From Neolentinus lepideus HHB14362 ss-1 (Eukaryota > Basidiomycota > Agaricomycetes > Gloeophyllales > Gloeophyllaceae): 64,000 bases of DNA. The stretch lies in NCBI GenBank assembly GCA_001632425.1, contig KV425584.1, positions 217,934-281,933 on the forward strand, in the 5' to 3' direction. The notes beneath the pieces were generated by a model that did no database searches, was not told the origin of the DNA, and worked only from the letters and a program-made list of their open reading frames with translations. This document shows, piece after piece, positions 43,249-56,500 of this stretch. Numbering within the stretch: the stretch's first letter is position 1; the number at the start of each line of letters is the position of its first letter. Made by a program: the position numbers and the translations under genes.

Positions 43249-45125
43249 TTGGTCGTGCTGTTCTCTATTTTGGCTCATCTAGGTCTTGCTCCTGTTACTT
43301 CTCTTATTCTATCGGGGATCATAAGGCTGTCGGACTAGCGTGGTACTTAGCGTATGATTGACGCGTTGGGTCCTCAGTTGAACTCTCGTTGCCCGGCACC
43401 GGAGCCGAGACGCATGAACAGCCACTGGGACTCGGAGGGTAGGTGAGTTCATAAGGTCATCTCTCGATTTTTCGATGATTTCTTGTGTCGAGAACGCGCC
43501 AGAGGACATCTAATATGAGGCATTGCCCCTGCGACAATAGACCAGATCCAGAAAAGGTCGTTTCTCTGATGTCCATAGTGTTCATCACTGTGATATCTTG
43601 ATGTTCTCTCTACTGCCACTGGTGACCGCAATACCTGTCATTGGATGGCAGTATCAGGAGGTGTCACTGCTGACAGATCATCTCAGACTTGTTCAAACTC
43701 ATCTACAGGTTCAGTAATTATCTGCTGATGATGTTGTGGACTGGTCGTGGGCGTGACGGTCGCACGTGTCGTCGGTGTCAGTGTTCTGCACTTCCAATGT
43801 CCTATCTTCAGTTCCATAATCTTTTCGTTAGCGGTGTATGATATGTTCGTACTGCTTGAGATATAAATCGAGATAGTTGTTACAGTTGAGACTGTCGTGG
43901 ACGCCCGCCGGTGTCAACGTGATGATCATTGCGGTCAGATTCTCAGGCCTGTACTATTTTGGTGGCTTTTCCTGGCTCAGGCTTTACTTAAGCTTTGAAC
44001 TTAGCACGGAATTATTCCTCTTACATCGTTCGTACGTAAATTACTCGGTGCACATTCATCGTATGCTTTGTAGAAACCCCATTCGGGGATGGATACATGT
44101 GTCACTGTCCCCGATGGTTGTCCTCAAAACATAGCTTTCTTGCGCCGTGTTCGGATTAGCCTGACTATCCATCAGAGAGATGAGTCAAATAAGTGCGTGA
44201 AGTTGACAAAACCCGGATGAGTGCATAGCATTTTCTCCATTGCAAGGTTTAATTGGATGGGATAATATCGCCTTGTGCGAAAGAATTAGAGTAGTGCGTT
44301 TGCCGAGCAAGGGCCAGTCTCAGAGCTAATCTCGGCAGACCCTATCAAGGGAAAGGTGTCGTAATACTCTCCTTATTCCTCGACGGTATCAGAAGTGTTG
44401 CGCTGTGTTGCGGTCCGGCTGATCGTCTGAGTTGTAAATCGGCTCAGATACCCTCTGACACCGTCACTCGGATGTACATACTCGTCGTATCGCAAGATAG
44501 AGAGAGGCTGCAGAAGCCTCAAAATATCGGCTTCCATTCAATGTACTAAGTAGAAGGAAAAGAGCGTCAACCTCGTATGTCTTGCTCATCATCTTCAACG
44601 CGTCCAAGAGCCTATGCAACAATTTAAACACCTTATTAAGAAGGCTTCTGACTAATGGAGTGATTGGCTTCCCCTCTTCCCCCCTCTTCACAGTTCAATT
44701 CTACGGCATAAAAGGCTCATGTTCTGCCACTCTGTTTCTCCTTTCCCCTCTTCCTTCACCATCTCCGCCGTGTGAGCCGCGGACATCTTGTTGTAAATAT
44801 GCATATCCAAGGGTAGCAATAATTCTGCAAGTGAGTAATTTCAGGTAAAGAGTTAGTCTCTTTCCATTGTGACAATCCTGAGCAGTATTTCGGGTCCTTG
44901 GTCCGGCCCGGGACTAGATTTGAGGCTCCGACATACCGTCGGTTCATCACGCCATCACCGCCACTCTCAAGACTGGAATGCGAGTTTGATCCGCAAGCTC
45001 ATAATTCAGGTCAAGGCTCGACTAGTCCTCGTGGGGCAGACCGCAGGCATGCCCCACTATAAGTGGAGTCAAGGTAATGTATGCTCTCATTCCCCTTCGT
45101 CTACATGTCTAGGCACTCATAGTAC
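43249..45125. other. 1.9-kb intergenic, no gene recognised
   Basis: Small ORFs on both strands (for example 44464-44691 minus and 44582-44848 plus) do not resemble any family and are not supported by splice linkage. No inverted repeat or tandem array was noticed. Confidence 0.45.
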
Positions 45126-46793
45126 ATGCTGCCTCTCTATCGCCTCATCCCAGGGTCTCAAGGCCGCCCTTACTCCTCGTTCATGCAGCACCGACGAGTT
45201 TTCATCCTGCTCGGCGTGTTCTTTGGTCTGGTCTTCCTTTTCAACCTCAAGGGGCACCATAAGCAGCCCGGCCTGAGATATTCTGGAGGCAGTCTCACCG
45301 GGACCCCGCCCAATTATGACGCGCTGCGCGAGTGGGAGAAGAACCTGCCGCAGCATAATGTCTCGCTGCCGTACCCGGAGGGGAGGACCGGTAGATACGT
45401 CAAGTTCTCTAATCAGATAAGGGCCTTGGGTTGGAATAATGTCCTTAACGAAATGTGAGTACTGTGATCAATTCCCTGGTCTGAAGAACTTCGTCCGAAG
45501 ATATGGCATGGTTGAACTATAATGACTATACCGAGCTCATCATGTCTCACCACTGTTCTACTCTGTCTCTCATATCACATCTTCTACTATGTTTCACTTG
45601 CGCTCTGACTAATTCGCTGCTTTAGCCTATTATGCACGCATCTTGCTTACGAGTCGAAACGAGCCTACGTGTTCCAAGACTACTATTGGAAACCAGAATA
45701 CTATCCATGGCGAATAACCATTATGCCCTGGGACGACGGACCCCGCTGGCCTCAGACTCCCATCAATGCGCTAATATCTGGACCTACTGCAGGTGGACCC
45801 TGGGATGACGGCGACCCTGCTCCGCGATCCGTTAGCGAAGCTTACTTTGATGAAGTTTGCCCGCCCGAGGACCGTGATATCATCGACACGGACACGATCA
45901 AACCTGGTCTAATCGATGCGGAGGGTGATGTGATTCTGAAACGATGGACCGAGGTTATCCACGACTCTCCCAAACGCTGCGTAGAGATTGTGGCAGGGCA
46001 CAAAGACAACTTCCCGCAGACATTCGATCTGTGGCTGATCGGGTACACGCGCCTGCTCTCCCTTTGGCCCATCTTCAAAGATTCGCCGACCTCACGATTA
46101 TTCGGGACCGCGCCGATCGTAGCTTCCGCTGTAGACAGGAATGAGTACCTGTTCCTGCCGAGAGGGTCCCGTCCGCCGCGGTATGGTCCTCACAGCTCGT
46201 ATGACCGGATGATGGCGGTGCACGTGCGGAGGGGGGATTTTGAGGAGGCGTGTTACGGCCTCGCTCGATGGAATTCGACGTTCTATGGGTGGAACCAGCT
46301 CCCTGAGCACCTTGACAGGTTCACGCCACCGCCCGGTGGATCTTGGGGCGAGAACACGCCCGAGAACATCGCGTTCTATCTCGAGCACTGCTACCCGAAC
46401 TTTGACGCGATCGTCGAGAAGATCCAAGACACGAAGCGCGCGTATATCGGCAATGGCACAGAGCGTGTGCTGGATGTGATGTACCTCCTGACCAATGCGG
46501 ATAGTGCGTGGGTGGGGAAGTTCAAGGCGGTCATGATGAGCCAGGGCTGGTCGACGATTGTCACGAGTAAGGATTTGGTGCTCGACGACGAGCAGATGGG
46601 TGTCAATATGGCGGTGGACATGGAGATTGCGCGCAAGGCGGCGGTATTTATTGGCAACGGAGTGAGCGTTTTTACATGCCGTGGTCTGTTACGATGATTG
46701 ACGCTGTTTCTCTAGTGGTCCTCATTCACGAGTAACATCATCCATAGACGGTTGGTCGACGGAAGGGAGCCTTATGCGAACAGATTCTGGTAG
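45126..46793 (+). CDS. O-fucosyltransferase-like type II membrane protein
   Basis: Three exons (45126-45454, 45626-46661, 46716-46793) give 480 residues in one frame. A short cytoplasmic tail precedes one membrane anchor, VFILLGVFFGLVFLFNL (about 25-42), so the body faces the Golgi lumen. Conserved blocks: KFSNQIRALGWNNVLNEI, LLCTHLAYESKRAYVFQDYY, MMAVHVRRGDFEEAC (the H-x-R-R-G-D nucleotide-sugar loop of GT65/GT68-type fold enzymes), NGTERVLDVMYLLTNAD, VNMAVDMEIARKAAVFIGNG, and the C-terminal WSSFTSNIIHRRLVDGREP. This is a large basidiomycete family annotated as GDP-fucose O-fucosyltransferase-like; the donor sugar has not been shown. The first intron (171 nt) is long for the window. ATG 45183 is an alternative start that would keep the anchor. 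Confidence 0.82.
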
Positions 46794-49057
46794 CACGCAC
46801 ACATGCGGACTTCTTGCAATTTTATCCTTGTTTTCTCGTGTTCTCGTGTTTCTGCTATCGGTCGTTTAAAATCAGGTGTTAGGTTACATACACGAATTGT
46901 TTTTGTTAGTAGTACTAGTAGTATTTTCATATCTTGCATAGAATACGGGTGACTACAGGTAGATTCTAAAGACCACTAGTGTAATCGTCCATATTCGTTT
47001 AGTACATATACCAGATTTTGTGCTCCTGTGGCGTTCTATGCAACTTGGCAAGGGGCTGTTTGGCCTTGTTTTGCTCTCTACTAGATCGTCACGATATTGC
47101 GGTCATCTTCAAGTTGGGCTTGACGACTCTTGGTTGCTGAAATTCTTGAGCTATGTTCTCGCCGCTTAGTTCCACTGACCTCGATTCCGAAACTGGCTTA
47201 GAAGGCTGGTTCACTATCCATATGGGTTAGCTTCGACCATCGATTGTCACTCAGACGGCTGCCTTGGACCTGGAACGCGATCCAACCTGGAATACTGCAT
47301 ATACTATAGATGCCATCGGAAGATCACGCACCTGACAAGTTATCTAGAGCACAGGCTTAACTGGCCGGTCGGCATGTAAGCGTAAAAGTAGCATGCTCGT
47401 ACTCGTGCGTGCCAACTTTGTCCTGGTTCTACCCATCATGCCTTATTTCGGGACCTTCTGTCAGAACAATTACTCTCGAAGGCTGACCGGGCGCCGATTC
47501 TTGCGTATGGTTCCAGATGAATGCGAGAATAGGACATGAAGCCTCATGTCCTATTCTCGCATGAAGACCCATTGGCTCTATCGTAGCCATGTTGCTCCGG
47601 CGGCATGTCTGCAGTTGGCGCGGCATCTCGATGTTGAAAGCTTGCGGAAGGGATGGTTAATGTGGAGGGAACAAGTATGCCACTCCATGGCGTGAGTGTT
47701 CTGGTCTTGGATCGTTCGCTCCGAATCTCCAAGTATAGAGCGTTCACAACTGGGCAGCACATATTGTTGTCCTATGGACTGGCTTTCGCATTCAGAGAAG
47801 TGTGGGGAAGAGGTAAGAATGCGGTTTATCAGAGGCTCACGGAACTTCGTAGGAAGTTGGTAGGTAAAAAGTCTCATCGAGATCGCCTTGATCCTATGGT
47901 TTAGGCGTTTGGGAGTTGTGCCTCCCCCAAGTCAAAATGCAGATTAGCATACTTCTCAGATCTCAGTTGATCGCTGCAGCACAAGACGGATACTCGCTTT
48001 ACTCATAATCCAAGATTGAGCCGTGAGATACTGTCCTGTCTACCTTTGCATAATCGGGTATATCCGACTCTTCCGCAATCCCTTTAATGAAGCCATCTTC
48101 AGTACCCCTCAAGTCTGCAGATGGGACGAATCCAAATCCATTCCATCCACTAGCATTGTCCTCATGCGTTATGGACGCTCCGGGTCAAAGGAACGTGCTC
48201 AACCGTGTGCAAGCGAAGTCATCCCGTCGGATTCCCACTGGCTGGTTTGATTTTTGTGAATCTTCCATACCGCCAACTGCATCTTCGTAGCTCAGACTCC
48301 ACAACACGTTCGACACCTTGCACAACAACAGTGAATAGTCACGTAGATGTCTTATCATTGACTCAACCCGTGTTTGGTGCTGAATGTTGATCGGACTTTC
48401 ATAGGTCAGCGGCATCACCTCCACCTTCGCCACTATTCCCTTGTCACCTCGAAATAGAGGACAAATTGCTAGAAATGTCACAAGATCATTTGATAGCCCC
48501 GAAGATTACTCGTCGCGGCCGCTGTACCGAACGACATTGGGCAATTCTCCGCATGTGAGAGGATAGGCTCGACCGTCCCGTGGGCGCCGCAGACCTGCCG
48601 ACTTCCTTTGCACTCAGGTGAGTGTGTTCTTTGTCTTGGTCCATATACGTCCCTTCTAGGGAAATTGAGAGGTGTACGATTGTGCATTTCATAGTTGTGT
48701 CTTTAACTTGTGGAACAAGAGGTGATTTGACGTTCCACGTCTATGTTTGAAGGAAATATCGCGGAACATCCTTTTGCTCAATTCAAGATCAGCTGTACAA
48801 GAAGACGCTCGATTTATCGGCTCCCCGTACTAACTAAAATTTTCGTACTGTACTCCTCAGGGGCGGCTAGAGTCTGTCTCTGACTTACCTTCCTGGGCCA
48901 GACTCGATGATCACAAGACCCCATTCGTCAATGAGCAATCTAAGTACAGGACTCCTGGTTCGTTCAATCCACTGGCCGCCCGGCACCATGGACCTGGTAT
49001 TTATGCATGCGCATGAGAAACATCAATTGGCCGCACCTGCTTACGCTGCACTGAACT
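46794..49057. other. 2.3-kb intergenic, no gene recognised
   Basis: It holds a strong perfect hairpin at 47521-47562 (listed separately). The ORF at 47653-47904 plus (VSVLVLDRSLRISKYRAF, AFREVWGRGKNAVYQRL) reads somewhat like protein but I recognise no family. A TATTTATG element near 48990 may serve the MFS gene that follows. Confidence 0.45.
47521..47562. repeat. Perfect 19-bp inverted repeat with 4-base loop
   Basis: ATGCGAGAATAGGACATGA (47521-47539) and its exact reverse complement at 47544-47562 are separated only by AGCC. No neighbouring gene end explains it. Such perfect short-loop palindromes are rare by chance and usually unstable, so it may be recent or functional. Confidence 0.9.
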
Positions 49058-51635
49058 ATGAGCTCCAGCAGCGATTCCGTGTCTGACAGGGCAACGAAGA
49101 ACAAGGACAAGGCTGCTGTACTCGTTGAAGAGAAGGAGGCGGAGAGTGGCGTCAAGAAGGACGATGACGATGATACACGTCTCTTGTCATTGGAGGAACG
49201 AGCCGCTGCTGAAGTCAGAATCAAGCGGATTCTTGATTGGCGACTCATGCCTGCGATTATCCTCATATTTCTCCTAAATTACATCGACGTGAGTGGGGAG
49301 TGTCGTAGATTTTTTGATATCGTGCTCAGTGCTCTTGCATGTAGCGTGTCGCAGTAACAGCGGCTAGACTGAAAGGTTTAGAGCAGGATTTACATTTAAC
49401 AGGTATGAATCGTAATTTTATTCTGGTGCTACGGAGCTCATGTTGCCCCTGCAGACGTAGAGTATGAGACTATTCTCGCTATATTATATGCCTCATATTG
49501 TCCGGCACAAATCCCTGGCAACATGGTCAGTCATTTGGACTGTAATAAGTATATTCTTCTTAAAAAATACACTGTAGATCATCAACAAAGTGTCGAGGTA
49601 AAATCCTTCCTACTTTCACTCCTTCTAGAACTAAACAACTTGACAGGCCCTCGCTATTCATAGGCAGTTGCGTAGTGCTATGGGGCCTTACCAGTTTACT
49701 GACAGGAGTATGCACTACCGTTCATCAAGCGCATTATGTTGATCTTCTTCCTCAGGTTACCCGCAACTTCGCGGGCATTCTTCTCTGCCGAGTCTTCATC
49801 GGTCTTCCAGAGGTGGGCTATCGCGAATGCCCGCACTTGTGGCAACTTTTGACGGTCCGATAGGCAGCCTTCTACCCTGGAGCCATGTACCTCCTATCCT
49901 GTTGGTATACTAAGAAGGTCAGACTCCCTGCGACTGCCTCTCAATCAACAATGCTAACTCGTCACGATAGGAACTATCGTTCCGCGGTGCGATACTTTAC
50001 GCAGGCCTGCTGATTTCGAATGCGTTCGGAAGTGTACGCATCATTCGACTAATATGGTTACCGAGCTTGCTAGCTAATAGCTCTCGAATAGCTGATAGCC
50101 GCCGGGATTTTGGGTAACATGGAAGGTGTGTTGGGCATCAGAGCATGGAGATGGTGAGTTCGTGCGATCGTTTCCTTTGACAATATCTCTTATACTTGTC
50201 CAGGCTCTTCTATATCGAGGTGCGTCACGCCCCCTGACCTGCAGTCCGGCGCTACCTCACATCAAAATGTGATCAGGGCGCTATCACCATCTGCATCGGC
50301 TTTTTTGCAATGTATGGCAACTTGTCTCTTTCTTCGACCCTGCACTCACTAATATGTGGACAGGTGGTCCCTGCCCGACTATGTCTGTATCGAAAGTCCC
50401 AGTATGAAAATCAGAAGCACTGATGTCATCGGCAGCCCCACAACACACGATGGATAAACAAAGCTCAACGCCGTCTAGCGCAAGTTCGGCTCGCCGAAGA
50501 CGCCGGCGAGGCAGACGAAGACACCGCGGGCGAGTCGTGCGTCCCTTCTCCGTTGTCCTCCCTATTTCAGCTGATGAGCATTGTGCACAGGGTATGGGAC
50601 GGTATTCGTCTCGCCTTTCTCGACCCGAAAGTGTATATCTTCGCGCTGATGGCGTGCTCACAATTGCTGGCGCTAAGTTATGTGAATTTCTTCCCGACGT
50701 AAGAAGCTCGTTTCTAAGACGAGGGAGCGGATCTGATTAGATTGCAGGTTGACGGCGACGCTTGGTTTTGGCACGACAGCGAGTCTGTTGCTCTGCGCGT
50801 GAGTCGATAATTTAATGCACCGCCTTTTGCGGGTTACCGGAGTAATGTTCGTTTGCCAGGCCTCCGTGGATATGGTCAACTATTGCGTGTTGCGTGAACG
50901 CGTGGCACTGTGGTACGTGTTCTGGCTCGAGCGCTTCTCTACTACCCGACCTTCACGAATACCTTTGATCAGACCGCACGGGGGAACGGTTCTTCCATCT
51001 TGGTGTCTGGTGGTGGGGAGTTATGGCCGGGTACATCATTGGGCTATGCACGATGAACACCGGCGCAAGGTACTTCAGCTTGTTCCTCATGGCAAGCGGT
51101 TACGCTGGTAAGCACAGCCACGTCCTTCCTTTTCGCGAAAAGGTGTCGAGCGCGTTTCGTTCGTAGGCTTCGCATTGACAGCTGTGTGGGTGTCCAATAC
51201 CATCACGCGCCCCCCTGCGAAGCGGTCTGTGGCGATTGGTATCGTGAATGGGTTTGGGAATATGGGCAATCTGTGCGTAGCGAGTTACGTTACGGAGTTG
51301 AGTACGCTGAATCGTGGTTAGGATTGGATCCTTTATATGGAAGGAGAATTGGGGGCCTAAGTATCACCAGTCCATGATTATTGGTATTGCTAGTATGGCT
51401 CTGGCCACTGCTTGCTCGATACGTGAGTGCTTGCGTTTTCCGATGTTCCTACAGTGATTGACTGTCCGAAGTTCTGCGCACCATGCTGAAACGAGAGAAT
51501 AAGCGGCTGGATGCACAGGAGCTCGCGGAGATCACGGAAGCTGAGAGAGAGCGGATTGAAGATGCTGCGAAGCTGGAGGGAATCACGTTCGAAGAGGCTC
51601 TGGAACGGAAGAAGGGGTTCAGGTACTTGTATTAG
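49058..51635 (+). CDS. MFS transporter, allantoate permease family, copy 3
   Basis: Third member of the family seen at 15352 and 18116. The start MSSSSDSVSDRATKNKDK is followed by an acidic stretch, EVRIKRILDWRLMPAIILIF, LLNYID-RVAVTAARLKGL, EYETILAILYASYCPAQIPG, RNFAGILLCRVFIGLPE, YLLSCWYTKKELSFRGAI, LYAGLLISNAFGS, GILGNMEGVLGIRAWRW, DPKVYIFALMACSQLLAL, VNFFPTLTATLGFG, ASGYAGFALTAVWVSNTI, RPPAKRSVAIGIVNGFGN and KLEGITFEEALERKKGF-RYLY, with TAG 51633-51635. Homologous introns all have GT donors here. The segment after PPWIWSTIACCVNAW (about 50880-50960) needs careful splicing and is the least certain. Substrate unknown. It is about 31 kb from its paralogs and not flanked by other duplicated genes. 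Confidence 0.84.
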
Positions 51636-53329
51636 GGTGAGGTATATGACCAAGCTAAGCTGTACTGTATGCTGACGAACTGTAAGTATAGGTGCGATCG
51701 AAGGATGACCTCGTGATTGGCGGTTCGGACTCAGCAGAATATGTAGGATCAGTATGTACACGGCAGACGCTGAATTTATACGTGGCCCCGATATGCGGGG
51801 TGGAGATGAGACTCGGATACGAACACCATAGAATTTCAGACATACTGGCTGATAGATTTTGATGATTTTTTGGATAGATCGTGAGGGCTGCAGCGAAGCC
51901 TCATAGCGTATAGTGGGCTGTCTAGCTGGCGGTGTGCCCGAGGCGGGTCACGTCAAGAACCTGTTCTACTCGCTCTGTTTCAGCATGGATCATAGCGAAG
52001 GCTTATGAATCCGATATCTCTGCCCACTGCTGCAGTCTCCTCGAGATGAACGTGCTTCAAAGTGGATGTGGCCGAGTCGTGAAGGACCCAAATTTGGAAG
52101 GAGTCATGCCGCTTCGGGTATCTGAGAGCTTCTTGTCAGCATTATTATGCCACCTCTTCCGTGCAGCTCGAACTAGTCAGTCCACTCATTCACCGACCAG
52201 GTACGCAACGAGAATATCAGATGTCTAAATGCCAATCAGTAGTTAATTGCTTCGCGGTTGAATAATGAGGCCTGGTGAAACGTCGGAAACGAAAAACAGT
52301 TCATACAAGGGAATAATGAATCTTGATCACATCGGAATCCGTACCGGTTTGCCATTCGAACAGCACAAGGTACTTTCGACATTCAAAAGAGAACTGGGTG
52401 ACTTCCTGTAGACAAAATCCCAAATTTTGCGGTTCTAAACACTATCAAATTTCCTGGTCACACTGCGTCCCACGCTGTAAAGTTCAGGATAGAGACGTTT
52501 GGCCCATCCGCAACGACAGACGATTCTAAATCGCGACCGTGACGGCATGTGCCTCTTATGGAAAAGGTATGACTCAAAAAGGCACACATTGATGATGTGC
52601 ACATGGTATCTGTGATACGCAGACCTCAGTCGATGCCAAGCGAGAGTTTAGAGGTGTTTAGAAATCTAGGAAGGGGTACTAGATTAAAGTTTAGAAACGG
52701 GCTCAACTTGACAACCTCCATCACAAAATAGAGCGTGACAGGCCGGCATCTCGGCTTGATGCGTTTAGAATCGAATGAAGGAGCAGTTCTAAATCCTTAC
52801 GGTCACCCACTATTGGACCTGGACACGCTCAAATTCCTCACCCTCCACGAGAAACTCGGCGAATCCAAATCCGTGAGAAGAATAGGGTCAATAATATTTC
52901 ATGAGATCACGACAAACTTGTCGTATGGTATCGTTCCCTCATTAATATGTTACGCCATCGCGGATTCGCGGTGGGCCGGTACAAAGTCGAGGTCACAGGG
53001 GAGACTCCCGTATATGTTTAGCATGCGCTTGCACCATGCATCCTTGGATATGTGAGTGCCAGACCGGAGAGTCGGTGCAGTTTGCTAAGCTTTTGTCGTT
53101 CCAGATTGCAAAAATGCATCCATTGAACGTTCGAACGCATGAATCACAAGCCTCGGTCCGGCGGTCTCGTCGGTCTTGACGTCACGCGTTGCGCCTCGTC
53201 TTCACCCTGCGGCCCGCCCCAGTTGCTTCTCCACCGTTGCGGGGCCGCGAGTGAACGTTTCTGCATCAGTGGAATTAGCGAACTGGCCAGGCTGACCCTG
53301 TGATGCCGCACCGCTTCTCACGCGCTTTC
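51636..53329. other. 1.7-kb intergenic, no gene recognised
   Basis: The longest ORF (52735-53055 plus) has no recognisable family or splice partner. No repeat noticed until the palindromic element at 53330. Confidence 0.45.
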
Positions 53330-53531
53330 ATCAGGAAAACGGCAATCAGTCTTACGGCTGGGACTTGGCTTGAACCGGTCTTAATGGTTCTTAGTGTCAT
53401 CTTTTACGTGTCTTTTAGGCACTTAGCGCCCACTTTAAGACGAGAATAAGACCTGTTAAGCCAAGTCCGGCTCTTAAAGCTCTTAAAATCGCCGTAAGAC
53501 CGCCTAAGACGATCGGCCGTTTTCCTGATGT
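53330..53531. mobile_element. 202-bp palindromic TIR element (MITE) in the GH35 promoter
   Basis: Perfect 15-bp inverted ends, CATCAGGAAAACGGC at 53330-53344 and its complement at 53517-53531. Inside, further motifs also face each other, such as GTCTTACGGC with GCCGTAAGAC and GGACTTGGCTT with AAGCCAAGTCC. I could not define a target duplication, so mobility is inferred from structure only. The right end stops five bases before the TATATAA box of the beta-galactosidase gene. Confidence 0.7.
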
Positions 53532-53536
53532 TCGAT

Positions 53537-53543
53537 ATATAAT
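53537..53543 (+). promoter_or_regulatory. TATA box of the GH35 gene
   Basis: TATATAA lies 41 bases before ATG 53584 and immediately right of the palindromic element. Confidence 0.55.
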
Positions 53544-53583
53544 GGCCCTGGCGTGGGGCCCCAGAGTCTGACGGATATACAGG

Positions 53584-56500
53584 ATGCGGTGGCTAGTATC
53601 TGCTTCTGCACTCAGCGCACTCACAATCGCCAGCCAGATTGCACATACTTCGAGCGCGTATGTGGTCCCACCGGGGTCGCCGGGTTTCTACCATGGTAAC
53701 TCGTCCGCGGCTGTGACATTCGATCAGTACTCTCTGTTTCTCGACAACAAAAGGCTGTTTGTGTTCAGCGGGGAGTTTCACCCATGGCGGCTGCCGACTG
53801 GCCAAGCTGGGTGGAGGGATGTTTTCCAAAAGATGAAGGCAGGCTGTTTCGTCTGGGTCGTTTTAACCTGACTGACACAAGTCATCGTTAGGCGGCTGGG
53901 TATAACGCTGCCTCTGTATATCATCACTGGGCTCTCTCGGAGGGGAAGCGAGGAGAGCTCGACTTCAATTACTATCGCTCTCACACAGATGTATACGAAG
54001 TTGCCAAAGAGGTTGGCATCCTGATCATTGTCAGGCCTGGGGTATGTACGCTTTCGTGGTAAATCTTTCGTAAACACGGTTGACAATATTTTGCTTGCTA
54101 TCAGCCGTATATCAATGTAAGTTTCACAATTTGATTTCTTTCATCCAAAAAGATGAATGACAACGAATTGCGCTCCAGGCTGAGACATGTGAGATCATAC
54201 ATGTGCCAGATTAACTAGAAAGACTTACATTTTCAAGACGGTGGCGGATATCCTGGATGGCTCACGAATGACCCTGCTAAGGCAAGGACGAACCAAACTG
54301 GGCACACGGACGCATGGACGCCATTCATTGAAGCTGTATCAAAATTCGTCGAACCCTACCAGGTGCGTAATTTGATTCCTGACTGATAATATCGACCAGT
54401 TCCAACGACACAGCTGTACAGTACCCTGATGGCCCAGTCATCGCTATTCAATCAGAGAACGAGTTTTGGGAGTCCACGTCAAGCGATCCTGGGCGCTCAG
54501 AGTACATGCAGCTCATCGAAAACACTTACAGAGCCAACGGGCTCACGAAGATTCCCATGTACGTCGCTCTGTTCTCTTTCTCTATCTTGGCGGCTAACTG
54601 CTGAGCGTAGCACGCACAACGATCAGACCAACACGCGCGGTACCTACGCGCCCGGCAGCGGGCTGGGCGAGGTGGATCTGTATACGTGGGACAGCTATCC
54701 GAATGGCTTCGACTGCAGCAACCCGACGGCGTGGAGCGGGCTGGATACGCAGCTTGATGCGGATCACCAGGTGCGGAGGGCTCCGCGCGAATTTGGGGTC
54801 GTTTGCTGACTTTGAGGGCGTATAGAGAATTGACCCTGAGCTGCTGTGGGCGTCCGGGGAGTTTGGCTCGGGGGCATTCGATCCATGGGGAGGCGTGAGT
54901 GCTGAAGGGCTCCAGTATCGTGGATTGTCTGACGGCATTGCTTGTCCAGAGCGGTTATGATCAGTGCTATATACTCACAAATGAGCAGTACACCAACGTA
55001 AGTGCTCCAATCCGGAGATTTTCAGATATTGTCTTACACGACGGCACAGGTTTTCTACAAGGTGAAGATATAAAAGCCATACGGAGGTTCCTGCATCTGA
55101 TTGAGGACTTCTTCGTAGAATAACTATGCCGGAGAGACTCACTACCAGAACTTGTACATGACCTTTGGCGGCACGAACTGGGGCAACCTGGCCGAGCCCA
55201 CCGTCTACACCTCGTAAGTAATTCAGCGCGATGTTATGGACATCGCGTTTTGATCTCACAACCTGCTACTACATAGCTATGACTACGCTGCGCCTATTAG
55301 GGAAGACCGTACGCTCTCCCCAAAATACTACGAGCTGAAGCTCCAAGCTGGCTTCCTACACGCGTCCCCGGACTTTTTGCTCGCCACGCGCGTCGGGAGC
55401 GGCACGGTCGGGAGCGGCACGGCATACTCGGATAACGCGAAAGTCTACACGACCGTGTTGAAGTCGCAGAGCGGTGTCTCCTTCTATGTCGTCCGGCAGA
55501 CGAGTAACAGGTGAGATCGTGTGCCATTGTGGGAGGCGGGCGGCGCTTATGATGTGTACCATGGCGTCTTGTAGCTATACCACGCCGGTCAGTTTCTCGT
55601 TGCGCGTGAACACGACCGGAGGTGAGATCACAGTCCCGCAATATGGAGGCAATATCACCTTGGAGGGCCGGGAAAGCCAGATCTTGGTCTCGGAGTATCC
55701 ATTCGGAAACCACACTTTAACATATTCGACTGCTGAGGTTAGTTAAATCACACTTTACGAGCGCTCACATAGTGGATGACGATCCTGTCAACAGGTGTTC
55801 ACGCAGACGACAATCGGCGGCGTCGACTACCTCGTCTTGTACGCACAGGTCGGACACTCGATCGAAGCTGTCATCCCTGCCACTGCCGTGCCACAAGTCA
55901 CCGGCTCTGGCTCGATCAAAGCGACGTCTACGAACGGCTCGGTTGTTATTACTGGCAGCACATCTGGTATCTCTCGTGTCGTCTTTAGCGGCGCCACCGT
56001 GATCGTCGCCGACAAGGAAACGGCCTTGTCGTTGTGGAACATCCGCCTGCCCAGTTCGAACAATACATTGTATGATGTGACCCCTGATGCGCCGAGTGTG
56101 CTCGTGTCTGGCCCGTACTTGGTGCGTAACGCCTCGATCACGGGGTCGACGCTCGAGTTGTATGGCGATATCAATGCTACGACTGCTCTGGGTGTCATCG
56201 CGCCTTCTTCGGTGAACAGCGTATCGTGGAATGGGGAGAGCGTGCAGGTGCAGAATGTCGCTCCCGGTGTGTTCAACGGGACGTTGGAGTTTGGTACGAA
56301 GGTTAGCCTGCCTGGATTGAAGGAAGCGGAGTGGTACTGCGCGAATTCGTTGCCCGAGATCGATCCTGCGTTTAACGACAGCGATTGGGTTACCGCGAAT
56401 AAGACAAGCACGGTGCGGCCTTACCAGCCCCAGGGTGGGAAGGTACGTATCCTTTTCGGGTAGTAGATGTTTATGTGGACTCAACGATGGTCGTTCGCCC

